Source: Alphaproteobacteria bacterium
Lineage (GTDB): Bacteria; Pseudomonadota; Alphaproteobacteria; Micropepsales; Micropepsaceae
Direction: 5' to 3'
NCBI GenBank assembly: GCA_017983635.1
Contig: JAGOBA010000003.1
Location: 1 to 64,000, forward strand
DNA: 64,000 nt
Shown here: in pieces, positions 36,702 to 45,248 of the stretch
How positions within the stretch are numbered: position 1 is the first letter of the stretch
How the letters are laid out: each line of letters begins with the position of its first letter
Program-made: the position numbers and the translations under genes
Notes under the pieces: generated by a model
The model's database searches: none
Seen by the model: the letters and a program-made list of their open reading frames with translations, nothing else
What the model was told of the DNA's origin: nothing

Positions 36702-37348
36702 CCCGTCGCGGCGGCGCCTTCGATGCCGGCGGCGACGGTGTCGATGACGCGTGCGAGGTGTTCGGCGTCTTGGGCACCGTTGACGAGGACCTTGCCGCCG
36801 ATCAGGAACGTCGGCACGCCGTTAATACCGATTTTGCGCGCCATCGTGTCTTCGCGCGTCACGGATTCAATGTCGGCATCGGAGCTCAAAAGTTCTTCGA
36901 CCAGTTCGCCGTCCAGGCCGACGCCGTCCGCTATCGCGGCCAGCACTTTGACTTGGCCGATGTCGGCGCCTTCGACGAAGTAGCTGTGGAAGAGGCGTTC
37001 GACGAGATCGTTCTGTACGCCCAGGGAGTGGGCCCAGCGAATGACGCGGTGCGAGTTCAACGTGTTCGGCGTGCGGGCAATCTTTTCGAATGCGAAGGGG
37101 ATGCCTTCGTCGTCGCCGGCCTTCAACAGTGCGAGATGGATCGGCTTGATCTTTTCCGACGAGCCGAACTTGCGTTCCATATACGCTTTGCGATCGACGC
37201 CTTCGGGCGGCGTGCTGGGGTCGAGTTGAAACGGACGCCACCGCACATCGAAGGCGATCTGCGGGCGAAGGCTCAGCGCGCGCTCGAGGCGGCGTTTGCC
37301 GATGTAACACCAGGGACAGACGGTGTCTGAGATGACGTCGATTTGCAT
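36698..37348 (-). CDS. DsbA-family (FrnE-like) oxidoreductase
   Basis: The 216-residue cytoplasmic protein (no signal peptide) has the thioredoxin fold with an inserted helical domain: IDVISDTVCPWCYIGKRRLE at the N-terminus with redox CPWC (Cys11, Cys14), WRPFQLDPSTPPEGVDRKAY, and NGVPTFLIGGKVLVNGAQ with the cis-Pro. This layout is that of FrnE / 2-hydroxychromene-2-carboxylate-isomerase relatives. I chose the ATG of MQIDVISD. It is convergent with feoB and divergent from the SDR. Confidence 0.9.
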   Translation of the reverse strand: MQIDVISDTVCPWCYIGKRRLERALSLRPQIAFDVRWRPFQLDPSTPPEGVDRKAYMERKFGSSEKIKPIHLALLKAGDDEGIPFAFEKIARTPNTLNSHRVIRWAHSLGVQNDLVERLFHSYFVEGADIGQVKVLAAIADGVGLDGELVEELLSSDADIESVTREDTMARKIGINGVPTFLIGGKVLVNGAQDAEHLARVIDTVAAGIEGAAATG

Positions 37349-37459
37349 GGAGACAAAGATAGACATGGAATTTCGCCACAGAAAAGAAGTTTTCGCATTC
37401 GAGCGTGACGCACGCAGGCGTTTAAGGATAATTGTCCGCAACCTTTTTTGGACACCATC

Positions 37460-38227
37460 ATGACTTCGAAAGTAACGTTCGACCTCAACGGACAGACAGC
37501 GTTCATCACGGGCGCGACAAGCGGGTTCGGTCTTCGTTTCGCGGAAGTTTTGAGCGACGCGGGCGCGACTGTCGTTATTACCGGGCGGCGCATCGATCGG
37601 CTGCAAGCCTTGAAAACAAAGATCGAAAGCCGAGGCGGGCGCGCGCTTCCCTTGGCGTTGGACGTGACACAGGCTGCGGAAATTCGCGCGTGCGTTGCGG
37701 AGGCGGAGCGGCTCGCGGGCCCGATCAGCATACTCGTTAATAATGCTGGAATGAACGTGCAATCGAGTGCGAGCACGCTTGGCGAAGCGGACTACGACCG
37801 GTTGATGGATACGAACGTGAAGGGTGCATTCTTCGTCGCACAGGCGGTCGGGTCGCGCATGGTGGAGCAGAAGCTCCAAGGTCGAATTGTTAACGTTGCT
37901 TCGATCGGTGCATTCAAGGCGCTGCCGGGCTTGGTCGCCTACAGCATGTCGAAAGCGGCTGTCGCGATGATGACGAAGGGCTTGGCGCGGGAGTGGGCGA
38001 AATATCACGTCGCCGTGAATGCACTCTGTCCCGGTTTCATCGAAACGGAACTCAACAGCGAATGGTTTGCGACCGAGGGGGGCAAGAAGCAGGTGGCAAG
38101 CTTCCCACGGCGTCGCCTGGGAAAGGAAGAGGATCTGGACGCGATGCTGCTGCTGCTTTGCTCAAAGCACGCGGGGTTCATCACGGGGTCGTTGTTCACG
38201 CTGGACGATGGGCAGCTGCTGGCTTGA
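37460..38227 (+). CDS. Short-chain dehydrogenase/reductase (SDR)
   Basis: The 255-residue enzyme has the NAD(P) motif TGATSGFG, VNNAGMN, catalytic Ser148 (VASIGA), Tyr161 and Lys165 (YSMSK) and PGFIETEL. The family oxidises or reduces alcohols and ketones; the Arg-Arg after strand 2 (TGRRIDRL) suggests NADP(H) preference. An earlier ATG adds four residues. It is a single gene followed by a terminator. Confidence 0.92.
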   Translation: MTSKVTFDLNGQTAFITGATSGFGLRFAEVLSDAGATVVITGRRIDRLQALKTKIESRGGRALPLALDVTQAAEIRACVAEAERLAGPISILVNNAGMNVQSSASTLGEADYDRLMDTNVKGAFFVAQAVGSRMVEQKLQGRIVNVASIGAFKALPGLVAYSMSKAAVAMMTKGLAREWAKYHVAVNALCPGFIETELNSEWFATEGGKKQVASFPRRRLGKEEDLDAMLLLLCSKHAGFITGSLFTLDDGQLLA

Positions 38228-38282
38228 GCGTGCGCTGCGGCACTTGAGATAATCTGCAGCGACACCAGCACCGGCGCAAACG

Positions 38283-38310
38283 AAAGGGCACCAACATGTC
38301 GGTGCCCTTT
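38283..38310. terminator. Bidirectional intrinsic terminator
   Basis: AAAGGGCACC pairs perfectly with GGTGCCCTTT across an 8-base loop. The A-run on one side and T-run on the other let it serve both the SDR on the plus strand and the convergent Pro-rich gene on the minus strand. Confidence 0.75.
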
Positions 38311-38336
38311 ATGCGCTTAGTGTTGAACTTTTCTGA

Positions 38337-39167
38337 CTAGCGGAACGTCCGTGCGCCTTCGTTGGTTTCGGCGAGGACGCGGATTGTCTTCACGTCGGCC
38401 GGAAGCGGGTCGATCGTGAAGGCTGCGGTCACGGTGGTGATCGCTTGCGTTGCCGGTCCGTCCGGCGGCGTGCCCACGAGCGTGAACGAGCGCATGCCGA
38501 CTTCGGGCGCGAAGGTTTGCAGCGGGCGTAGTTCCATGTTCTTCCAGCCGCCGGTGCGCGACGTGCCTTTGACGAGTACGGTGGCGAATGGCGGTTGGCG
38601 CTCGGCGACTTGAACGTCCACGTTGATGATTTCGTAAACGGGCTTCTTGCTGGCGATGACTGCTGGATCGGTCGATGGCACCGGCGCCGGCGTTGCGGCA
38701 GGCGTTGCCGGCGGCGTGACCGGGGCTGCTGCCGGGGGCGGCGTGGTGACTGGCGGCGCAGACGGTGGCGTCGCGGTCGGTGAAGGTTGCGGCACCGGTG
38801 CTGGTTCGGTCGCGGGGACCGGCGCGGGCTTCAGATCGGGCGCCGGTGTCGAAGCAGGCGGCGTCGGCGTCGTCGCGGGGGCGGGTGTCGATACAGGTGC
38901 CGGCGTTGAGAGCGGCGCTGTCGGCTTTTCCGGTTTCGCCACAGCAGGCTTCGATGGCTTCACGCTTGTGACAGGCTTCACAGGCTTTGCCGGTTTGATC
39001 GGCGCCGGTTGCGTGACGCCGGGCGCGGGCACCCCGGGCTTGGAGGGAACGGGATTGTAGTTTTCATCTTCTGCAGCCGGCATGCCGTCGGCGCGCGACG
39101 GCGCTTGGCTGACCAACAACATTGAGACGATGCACGCGGTTGCCGCGGCGACACTACGCAGACTCAT
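38337..39167 (-). CDS. Secreted Pro/Ala/Thr-rich protein with C-terminal domain
   Basis: The 276-residue product has a signal peptide (cleavage near PSRAD), a low-complexity Pro/Ala/Thr/Lys region over residues about 35-170 (repeated KPAKPVKP, PAPVSTPAP and PPAAAP units), and a folded C-terminal part of about 105 residues (YEIINVDVQVAERQPPFATV, VLVKGTSRTGGWKNMEL, AAFTIDPLPADVKTIRVLAE). The linker suggests a cell-wall- or outer-membrane-spanning stalk, as in TonB-like or periplasmic adaptor proteins, but there is no TonB motif. The C-terminal domain is not recognised. Start chosen at ATG with GGAG upstream. Confidence 0.7.
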   Translation of the reverse strand: MSLRSVAAATACIVSMLLVSQAPSRADGMPAAEDENYNPVPSKPGVPAPGVTQPAPIKPAKPVKPVTSVKPSKPAVAKPEKPTAPLSTPAPVSTPAPATTPTPPASTPAPDLKPAPVPATEPAPVPQPSPTATPPSAPPVTTPPPAAAPVTPPATPAATPAPVPSTDPAVIASKKPVYEIINVDVQVAERQPPFATVLVKGTSRTGGWKNMELRPLQTFAPEVGMRSFTLVGTPPDGPATQAITTVTAAFTIDPLPADVKTIRVLAETNEGARTFR

Positions 39168-39259
39168 GAGGCACTCCGTCTTCACGTTTGCGGCTCAGCT
39201 CGCGATGAACTAAACCGTTCGAGGTCGTCATATAGTCATTGAATTAAGGAGAAAAGGTG

Positions 39260-40384
39260 ATGGGTCCGCTGCATGGCGTGAAAGTGATCGAGTTCGCAGG
39301 CATAGGTCCTGGCCCCTTCTGCGCGATGTTGCTCAGCGATATGGGCGCACAAGTTGTACGCATCGATCGCAAGGGTGGGCGCGGCGCAAACAAGTTCGAC
39401 ATCACAAGTCGAGGACGTCGTTCAATCGCACTCGATCTCAAGCGACCCGAGGCCGTCGAAGTCGCCCTCAAGTTGATCGCGCAATCGGATGCGCTTCTTG
39501 AAGGTTTTCGACCTGGAGTAATGGAGAAATTGGGGCTCGGACCAGATGTCGCACTGAAGAGAAATCCCAAGATGGTTTACGGCCGCATGACCGGATGGGG
39601 GCAAACGGGACCGCTGGCACACGCAGCAGGACATGACATTAACTACATCGCACTTACCGGCGCGTTGCATGCGATCGGACGCAAAGGCGATTCGCCTGTT
39701 CCGCCGCTCAATCTCGTCGGCGATTTCGGCGGCGGTGCGTTGTATCTCGCGTTCGGCATGGCGTGCGCATTGTTCGAAGCGCGCGGCTCGGGCAAAGGAC
39801 AGGTCATCGACAGTGCGATGACGGATGGTGCCGCGTCGTTGATGTCGATGTTCTACGGTTTCAAAGCGATGGGCATGTGGACGGACGAGAAGGGACAGAA
39901 CCTGCTCGACGGCGGTGCGCATTTTTACGACACGTACGAAACGTCGGACGGCAAGTGGGTATCGATCGGTTCGATCGAGCCGCAATTCTATGCGCTGCTG
40001 CTTGAGAAGACGGGGATCAACGATCCGGACTTCCAATCGCAGATGGACCGCTCGAAGTGGCCTTCGCTGAAGGAGAAGATCGGGCGCGTGCTGAAAACGA
40101 AAACGCGCGCGGAGTGGGACAAGTTGATGGAAGGCTCGGATGTTTGCTACGCCCCGGTGCTGTCGCTCGCCGAGGCGCCGAACCATCCGCACAACAAGGC
40201 ACGCGCGACGTTCGTAGAGCTTGAGGGCGTCGTACAGCCAGCGCCAGCACCACGCTTCAGCCGGACGAAGCCGGAGATCCAGGGCGTGGCGCCGACCTGC
40301 GGGCAGCATAACGACCAAGTGCTCGGCGATTTCGGGTTCGACGCCGCGGAGATCGCGTCGTTGAAGGCGGTCGGGGCGGTTTAG
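39260..40384 (+). CDS. mcr: Alpha-methylacyl-CoA racemase (CaiB/BaiF family)
   Basis: This enzyme interconverts R and S 2-methylacyl-CoA, needed before beta-oxidation of branched fatty acids, sterol side chains and isoprenoid acids. The 374-residue product keeps the racemase residues His125 ([14 protein letters not shown]), Asp155 (NLVGDFGGG) and Glu240 (GSIEPQFY), matching the triad of mycobacterial MCR. CaiB/BaiF CoA-transferases have a different Asp nucleophile, so racemase is favoured. AAGGAGAA precedes ATG. It is followed by a phosphatase gene after 4 bases. Confidence 0.9.
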   Translation: MGPLHGVKVIEFAGIGPGPFCAMLLSDMGAQVVRIDRKGGRGANKFDITSRGRRSIALDLKRPEAVEVALKLIAQSDALLEGFRPGVMEKLGLGPDVALKRNPKMVYGRMTGWGQTGPLAHAAGHDINYIALTGALHAIGRKGDSPVPPLNLVGDFGGGALYLAFGMACALFEARGSGKGQVIDSAMTDGAASLMSMFYGFKAMGMWTDEKGQNLLDGGAHFYDTYETSDGKWVSIGSIEPQFYALLLEKTGINDPDFQSQMDRSKWPSLKEKIGRVLKTKTRAEWDKLMEGSDVCYAPVLSLAEAPNHPHNKARATFVELEGVVQPAPAPRFSRTKPEIQGVAPTCGQHNDQVLGDFGFDAAEIASLKAVGAV

Positions 40385-40388
40385 CGCG

Positions 40389-41123
40389 TTGACCGCTCTT
40401 CCAGGCACCACTGGCCGCCGGCGCATCTATTTGATGCGACATGGGCATGTCGATTACTTCGGTCGCGAGGTGCGGGAGACGGGGCACACGGACCTCGTGC
40501 CGTTGACGCCGCTCGGGCGGGAGCAGGCACGGGCGAGCGGGCTAGCGCTTGCGCATGTCCGCTTCGATCGCGCGCTGTGTTCGGGGTTGCCGCGGACGCA
40601 GCAGACGGCGGAGCTTGTGTTGACGGCAAGTGCGGATGCGGGACATCTGACGCTGGAGGCTGACCGCGACCTGGTTGAGATCAAGGGTGGCGGTCGTTTC
40701 AATGCCAAGACGCGCGAGGAACTCGCGGCGCGGATGACGTTCGAGTTCGATCAGGCGGCGGTGCCGGGCGCGCGGATGATGGGCGGTGACGCGTTTGGCG
40801 ATGTCCAGGCGCGCTCGGTCGGTGCGTTGACGCGGCTACTCGCCGAACCCGGTTGGCATACGGCGCTGGTCGTGGCGCATGAGGGCGTGAACCGGTTGTT
40901 GCTGAGTTGGATGACGGGCACAGGCCTGAGCGGCGTGCAGGCGTTCGAGCAGGATCTCGCCTGCATCAACGTGCTCGACTTCGATATGGTGCCGCGCGAG
41001 GACGGCGGCGTGGGGACGGAGATCGCGCGGCGGCTGATCAAGGCGGTGAACCTGACGCCGTACAACTACGTGAAGCACGGGATGAACCTGACCAGCCTCG
41101 AGGCGATCTTCGCGCGAGTGTAG
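40389..41123 (+). CDS. Histidine phosphatase superfamily protein
   Basis: The 244-residue protein shows the phosphohistidine motif LMRHGHVDYFG, the second Arg (CSGLPRTQQTAELVL) and the catalytic His near the C-terminal side (VVAHEGVNRLLLS). The inserted region EIKGGGRFN...FDQAAVPG is longer than in simple phosphoglycerate mutases. The substrate is unknown. TTG is the only upstream start in reach and follows the racemase stop by four bases, so both are likely one operon. Confidence 0.85.
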   Translation: MTALPGTTGRRRIYLMRHGHVDYFGREVRETGHTDLVPLTPLGREQARASGLALAHVRFDRALCSGLPRTQQTAELVLTASADAGHLTLEADRDLVEIKGGGRFNAKTREELAARMTFEFDQAAVPGARMMGGDAFGDVQARSVGALTRLLAEPGWHTALVVAHEGVNRLLLSWMTGTGLSGVQAFEQDLACINVLDFDMVPREDGGVGTEIARRLIKAVNLTPYNYVKHGMNLTSLEAIFARV

Positions 41124-41191
41124 TTGGAGCGACACGAACGCCGAGAGGCTCAGGGCGACAGGCGGCCGGCGTGTGCGTTGCTATGCTCGAA

Positions 41192-41408
41192 GTGATTCAC
41201 GCCAAGCCGCTAAGCCGCCAAGAAAAAGTTGAACCACGAACAGCACGAACTTCACGAAGGCACTCAGCGCGACTGACAGGCGCCTGCGCGCGTAGCGCGC
41301 CTTACCTTACGGCGCTTTGCGCCGAAGGGTCTCCCAGTCGGGCCGCAGCGCTTCGTGTTTTTCGTGCTGTTCGTGTTTCAACTTCTTCTTGCCGGCTTTG
41401 CGTGAGAT
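41192..41408. repeat. Large imperfect inverted repeat with CACGAA-rich arms
   Basis: The left arm (about 41192-41260) reads TTCACGCC...AAGCCGCCAAG, AAAAAGTTGAACCACGAACAG, CACGAACTTCACGAAGG; the right arm (about 41351-41408) is its near-complement. Counted by eye, some 40 of 46 central bases match, with a 9-base insertion near the outer end. The 90-base centre has an internal hairpin (GGCGCTTTGCGCC) and CGCGCG runs. It is non-coding and sits in a 400-base gap. The CCAAG/CACGAA units resemble repeats found scattered in many environmental bacterial genomes. Confidence 0.8.
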
Positions 41409-41541
41409 GCTTTGAAAGCTAGGCGCGCGCCGGCGCTGATTGGAGGGGCCGAGCCCCCTTACGTTCTGGCGTTCCAATCTACGGCGGTTGCGTTTGCGGC
41501 GATCCTCCGTAATCATCCATGAAACGCCGGGAGGCCAGCCC

Positions 41542-42726
41542 ATGCCTTATGTCGAAAATCGCTTGGTTCATGATGCCGACTCGCACTTGATGGAATTGGC
41601 GGATTGTCTCGACGACTTTATCGAGCAGAAGCATCGCGCCGACTATGACGCGTTGCCGAAGCTTCGGGCTTGGCCGCGCGATGGGCAATGGGTGCGTGAG
41701 GCGCGCGTGAAGCAGGGGGATGCGGCGTTTCGTGCCGGCGCGGCAGAGAACATTCTTCTGCGCAAGGATTACGAGGCCCTGGGTGCGTTCATGCCGGCCG
41801 ACCGGCCGCGGGCGTTGGATCTGTTGGGCTTTCGCAGCCAGCTTGTGTTCACGACGTGGTGTCTCGGCAATTTCGGGTTGGACGAGACGAACCCGGTGCT
41901 CGGATATGCGACGGCGGAAGCGCACAACCGGATGATGACGGCGTTCTGTTCGGTCGACCGGCGCTTCTTGGCGACGGCCTATGTGCCGCTCGCCGATTTT
42001 GAGCGGGCTCGCGTGACGGCGGCGGCGGCGATCGCGGGCGGTGCCAAGGCGTTGATGATCCCCTCGCGCTGCCCGAAGGGGCATTCGCCGAGCCATGTCG
42101 CGTTCGATCCGATTTGGCGGATGGCGGAGGAGGCGGGCTTACCGATCCTGTTCCATGTGGGCGGTGAGGAGAAGCTGAACCCCGACTACTTCAACAACGG
42201 TATGCCGACGGTGAAGGATTTTCATGGCGGCGAGGAGAACTTCACCTCGGTGTCCTTCATGATGATCCCGCATTCGGTGATGCTGACATTGGCTGCGATG
42301 ATTTTTGACGGGGTGCTCGACCGGTTTCCCAAACTCAAAATTGGGGTGATCGAGCTTGGCGCGTCGTGGCTGCCAAGCTGGATGCGCTACATGGATGCGG
42401 GCGCCGAGGCGTTCCGCAAGGGCGAGGAGCGGTTGAAGAAGCTGTCGCTCAAGCCCAGCGACTTCGTAAAGCGCCAAGTTCGCGTCACGCCCTACAGCCA
42501 CGAGGATTCCGGTTGGATCATCCGCAACGCCGGCGAGGAGGTCTGTCTCTTCTCCAGCGACTTCCCCCACGTCGAGGGCGGCCGGAACCCCGTGAAGCGT
42601 TTCGACGACAGCCTGGCCGGGCTGCCGCCGCGGGTGGCGGAGCGTTTCTACGCCGGGAACTTTGTCGATCTTATGGGGCAGGGGCTCGCGGACGATCTGC
42701 GCCAGGGGGCGCGGTCGGCGGCTTAG
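41542..42726 (+). CDS. Amidohydrolase-2 family metal-dependent hydrolase
   Basis: The 394-residue product is of the amidohydrolase-2 (ACMSD-like) family: N-terminal VHDADSHLMELADC with a metal-site Asp/His pair, LDLLGFRSQLVFTT, RFLATAYVPLADFERA, PILFHVGGEE carrying a His, KIGVIELGASWLPSWMRYMD and the final FSSDFPHVEGG Asp. The family contains decarboxylases and hydrolases of ring-cleavage products. GGGAGG precedes the ATG of MPYVENRLV. It lies alone between two gene-poor gaps; substrate unknown. Confidence 0.88.
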   Translation: MPYVENRLVHDADSHLMELADCLDDFIEQKHRADYDALPKLRAWPRDGQWVREARVKQGDAAFRAGAAENILLRKDYEALGAFMPADRPRALDLLGFRSQLVFTTWCLGNFGLDETNPVLGYATAEAHNRMMTAFCSVDRRFLATAYVPLADFERARVTAAAAIAGGAKALMIPSRCPKGHSPSHVAFDPIWRMAEEAGLPILFHVGGEEKLNPDYFNNGMPTVKDFHGGEENFTSVSFMMIPHSVMLTLAAMIFDGVLDRFPKLKIGVIELGASWLPSWMRYMDAGAEAFRKGEERLKKLSLKPSDFVKRQVRVTPYSHEDSGWIIRNAGEEVCLFSSDFPHVEGGRNPVKRFDDSLAGLPPRVAERFYAGNFVDLMGQGLADDLRQGARSAA

Positions 42727-42738
42727 CGGTCATTTGGC

Positions 42739-42995
42739 TTGCGCGGCGGGCCTCAATGTTCTATTATTGTTCTCATGCACAATGAGCCCAAATTCGATCT
42801 CCAGCCTCGTCTCCAGCACCCGACTCCGACCCGTTACAAGTTACGTCCAGGTAGCGGCAAAGTTACGGGAAAAGTGGCTGAAATCTGGGGTTGTTTCGGG
42901 GTTACAGGTCAGTTGATGCTGTTTTCGGTGGCGGAGCGCCGAACTCGCACTGCCAAAACTCAAAAGCCCGGCACAGGGCCGGGCTCTAGAGTTTC
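42739..42995 (+). other. Gene-poor stretch with promoter-like and terminator-like signals (possible small transcript)
   Basis: TTGCGC and TATTAT are separated by 17 bases, so a transcript would start at about base 42774, next to an ATG. A GC-rich hairpin (AGCCCGGC / GCCGGGCT, loop ACAGG) ends near 42985 with a weak T-run. The DNA between is less GC-rich and more repetitive in GTTAC words than the genes around. A frame opened by the ATG runs past the hairpin to 43110 with no recognised protein. I favour a small RNA or relic over a gene. Confidence 0.35.
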
Positions 42996-43147
42996 ATCCT
43001 TGCCAAGGAGAGTGCCCGAGTACGCCGGGCGTTTACTGGGTGATGGGGCGGGAAACCTCTTTCAACGTTTCGATCATCTTCGTTGCAGACATATAAACAT
43101 CGCTTGGTAAACGGGCGGTTAATCGCCGAAAAATTCTTCGAGCATTC

Positions 43148-44467
43148 GTGAGGGCGCGATTGATGCAGTTGATTTCGAAGACCTATTGGGGTGGGGCGCC
43201 GATGAATATGCGCCGGCGGCCGGATGCGTTCGAGGTCGAGAATTTGATCTTGAAGGCGCCGGACTTTCGCGAGCACCGCGCGCTGGTGTGGAGCCCGAAG
43301 AAAAATCCGAAACCGAAGACGGCGATCGTCGTGATGCATCCGCGTGCGGACTTCACGCATCACTATGTCATTCCACGGCTTGTCGATGCCGGTGTGCTTT
43401 GCATGGGCGCGAACACGCGCAATCCGAACAACGACGTGACCACGACGCATGAGGAGATCATTCTCGATGTTGCGTCCTGCGTTTCGTACCTGAAGAACAA
43501 GCGTGGCGTGACGAATGTCGTGCTGGTCGGTAATTCCGGCGGCGGGGCGTTGAACGGTTTCTATCAAGCGCAGGCGAAGAAAGCGAAAGGCTCGCGCATT
43601 GCAAAGACTCCGGGCGGGCGGCGCACGCACTTGAACGAGGCGGAGATGATTCCCGCCGACGGCATGGTCTATATATCCACGCATAAGGGCGAGGGGATGA
43701 TCATGAATGAGATCATCGACCCTTCCGTCGTCGACGAGACGCAGCCGCAGCTGACCGACCCCGCGTTCGACATGTACGACGAGCGCAACGGTTTCATAAT
43801 GCCGTCGAAGAGCGACGGATCGGATGCGGTGTGGTCGCGCTACGACGAGGCGTTCGTGAAGCGCTTTCGCGCCGCGCAAATCGAGCGCGTGAAGCGGATC
43901 GATGCGATCGCGCGCGCAATGATAGCGGAGAACGAGCGTGCGGAGGTGTTGCACAACGATCCGGGTTTCGCGAAGCTGCCCGCGGCGCGCCAGCGCCAGG
44001 TGCTGCAGCGCGAGGCGTTCGAGCCAGTGCTCACGATCTATCGGACGATGGCGAACCCGCACTACGTCGACAACCATTTGGACCCGTCGGCGCGCGACTA
44101 TGGTTCGATCTTTTCGTCCCGGCCGGATTTGATGAACTGGAAGTTCTTCGGCTTCGGCCGCCAGGCGACGCCGCATGCGTGGCTTTCGACGTGGTCGGGC
44201 GTGTCGAGCCAGGCGAACCAACTGCACGACCTGCCGCAAATCAACGAGCCGTCACTGTTCATCAATGCTGGTAAGGACCAGGAAATTTTTCCGAAGACCG
44301 ACGCGCTGCCGATGTTCCAGGCGATCGGCGCGAAGGACAAGACTTACGTCGATTTTCCGCAGGCTCGGCACTATTTCGAGCCGGAGTTCGGCGCGCGCGA
44401 GGCCCCAGACGTGGAGAAAGTCATGGACGCGGTCGTGCCGTGGATTTTGGAACGGTTCGGCGCTTGA
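43148..44467 (+). CDS. Alpha/beta hydrolase
   Basis: The 439-residue protein has the hydrolase fold: TAIVVMHPRADFTHHYVIPR, AGVLCMGANTRNPNND, nucleophile elbow VLVGNSGGGALNGFY, acid residue in NAGKDQEIFP and the catalytic His in ARHYFEPE. A helical insert (residues about 220-330) separates elbow and acid, giving a lid. GTG is the track start; the ATG of MQLISKTYWGG five codons later is equally plausible. No neighbour suggests the substrate. Confidence 0.85.
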   Translation: MRARLMQLISKTYWGGAPMNMRRRPDAFEVENLILKAPDFREHRALVWSPKKNPKPKTAIVVMHPRADFTHHYVIPRLVDAGVLCMGANTRNPNNDVTTTHEEIILDVASCVSYLKNKRGVTNVVLVGNSGGGALNGFYQAQAKKAKGSRIAKTPGGRRTHLNEAEMIPADGMVYISTHKGEGMIMNEIIDPSVVDETQPQLTDPAFDMYDERNGFIMPSKSDGSDAVWSRYDEAFVKRFRAAQIERVKRIDAIARAMIAENERAEVLHNDPGFAKLPAARQRQVLQREAFEPVLTIYRTMANPHYVDNHLDPSARDYGSIFSSRPDLMNWKFFGFGRQATPHAWLSTWSGVSSQANQLHDLPQINEPSLFINAGKDQEIFPKTDALPMFQAIGAKDKTYVDFPQARHYFEPEFGAREAPDVEKVMDAVVPWILERFGA

Positions 44468-44518
44468 TATCGGCGGCAAACGCACGATCTGTTGTGGACC
44501 CTAAAAGGAGGATCCCTG

Positions 44519-45217
44519 ATGGCAATTGATGCGAAGAAGATGCTGGACCAGTTCCTGAACAGTGGGATGGCGACCGGCGTTGTTGCCGGCATGCTGGGTG
44601 GGGCTTTGGCGAAGAGGGCCGGGCTCGGCGGGATCGCGAAGATCGGCGGCGTTGCGATCGTGGGTACGCTCGCGTACCAAGCTTGGCAGCGCTATCAGCA
44701 GCAGCAAAGTCAGTTGCCGCCCGAGCAACGCAGCCACGGTGGTATGCGGGATACACTGGGCGGCGTGCTCGGAAACATTCCGGGCATCGGCGATTTCATG
44801 AAATCGGCGGAGAGCAACCCGGCGGCGGCGTCAGCCGGGTTCGGATCGAATGCGCTGCCGGCGCCGGCGCAGAACGCGCTTGGGACCGCCGTGCTTACCG
44901 CGATGATCGCGGCGGCCAAGGCTGACGGTCAGGTCGACAAAGCCGAGAGCCAGAAGATTTTCGGGCAGATGGAGCAGGCGGGGTTGTCGGGGGAAGAGAA
45001 AGCCTTCTTGCTTGGCGAGTTGGCGAAGCCTTTGAATGTAGAAGACGTTGCCAAGCACGCAACGACGCCGGAGGTGGCGGCGCAGCTCTATACGGCTTCC
45101 GCGATCGTGATCGATCAGGCGAACGATCAAGAGCGCAACTACCTTGCGATGTTGGCGCAACGCTTGAACGTGCCGCAAGGGTTCGTTGAGCAACTGAACC
45201 AGCAGATGGCGCGCTGA
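44519..45217 (+). CDS. DUF533 / YebE-like tellurite-resistance-TerB-domain protein
   Basis: The 232-residue protein has an N-terminal helix and a glycine-rich membrane segment (VVAGMLGGALAKRAGLGGI, IGGVAIVGTLAYQAWQRY), then a TerB-like helical domain (ALGTAVLTAMIAAAKADGQV, EEKAFLLGEL, TASAIVIDQANDQERNYLAML). This is the layout of DUF533 (YebE) inner-membrane proteins. AGGAGG precedes the ATG. Function is not established. Confidence 0.88.
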   Translation: MAIDAKKMLDQFLNSGMATGVVAGMLGGALAKRAGLGGIAKIGGVAIVGTLAYQAWQRYQQQQSQLPPEQRSHGGMRDTLGGVLGNIPGIGDFMKSAESNPAAASAGFGSNALPAPAQNALGTAVLTAMIAAAKADGQVDKAESQKIFGQMEQAGLSGEEKAFLLGELAKPLNVEDVAKHATTPEVAAQLYTASAIVIDQANDQERNYLAMLAQRLNVPQGFVEQLNQQMAR

Positions 45218-45248
45218 GATTTAGGGCTGTGGCGGTTCGGGCTCGGGC

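Noticed and set aside
42775..43110. Possible leaderless 111-residue gene
   Set aside because: It runs through the terminator-like hairpin and has no codon bias or recognisable fold; kept only as a possible transcript.
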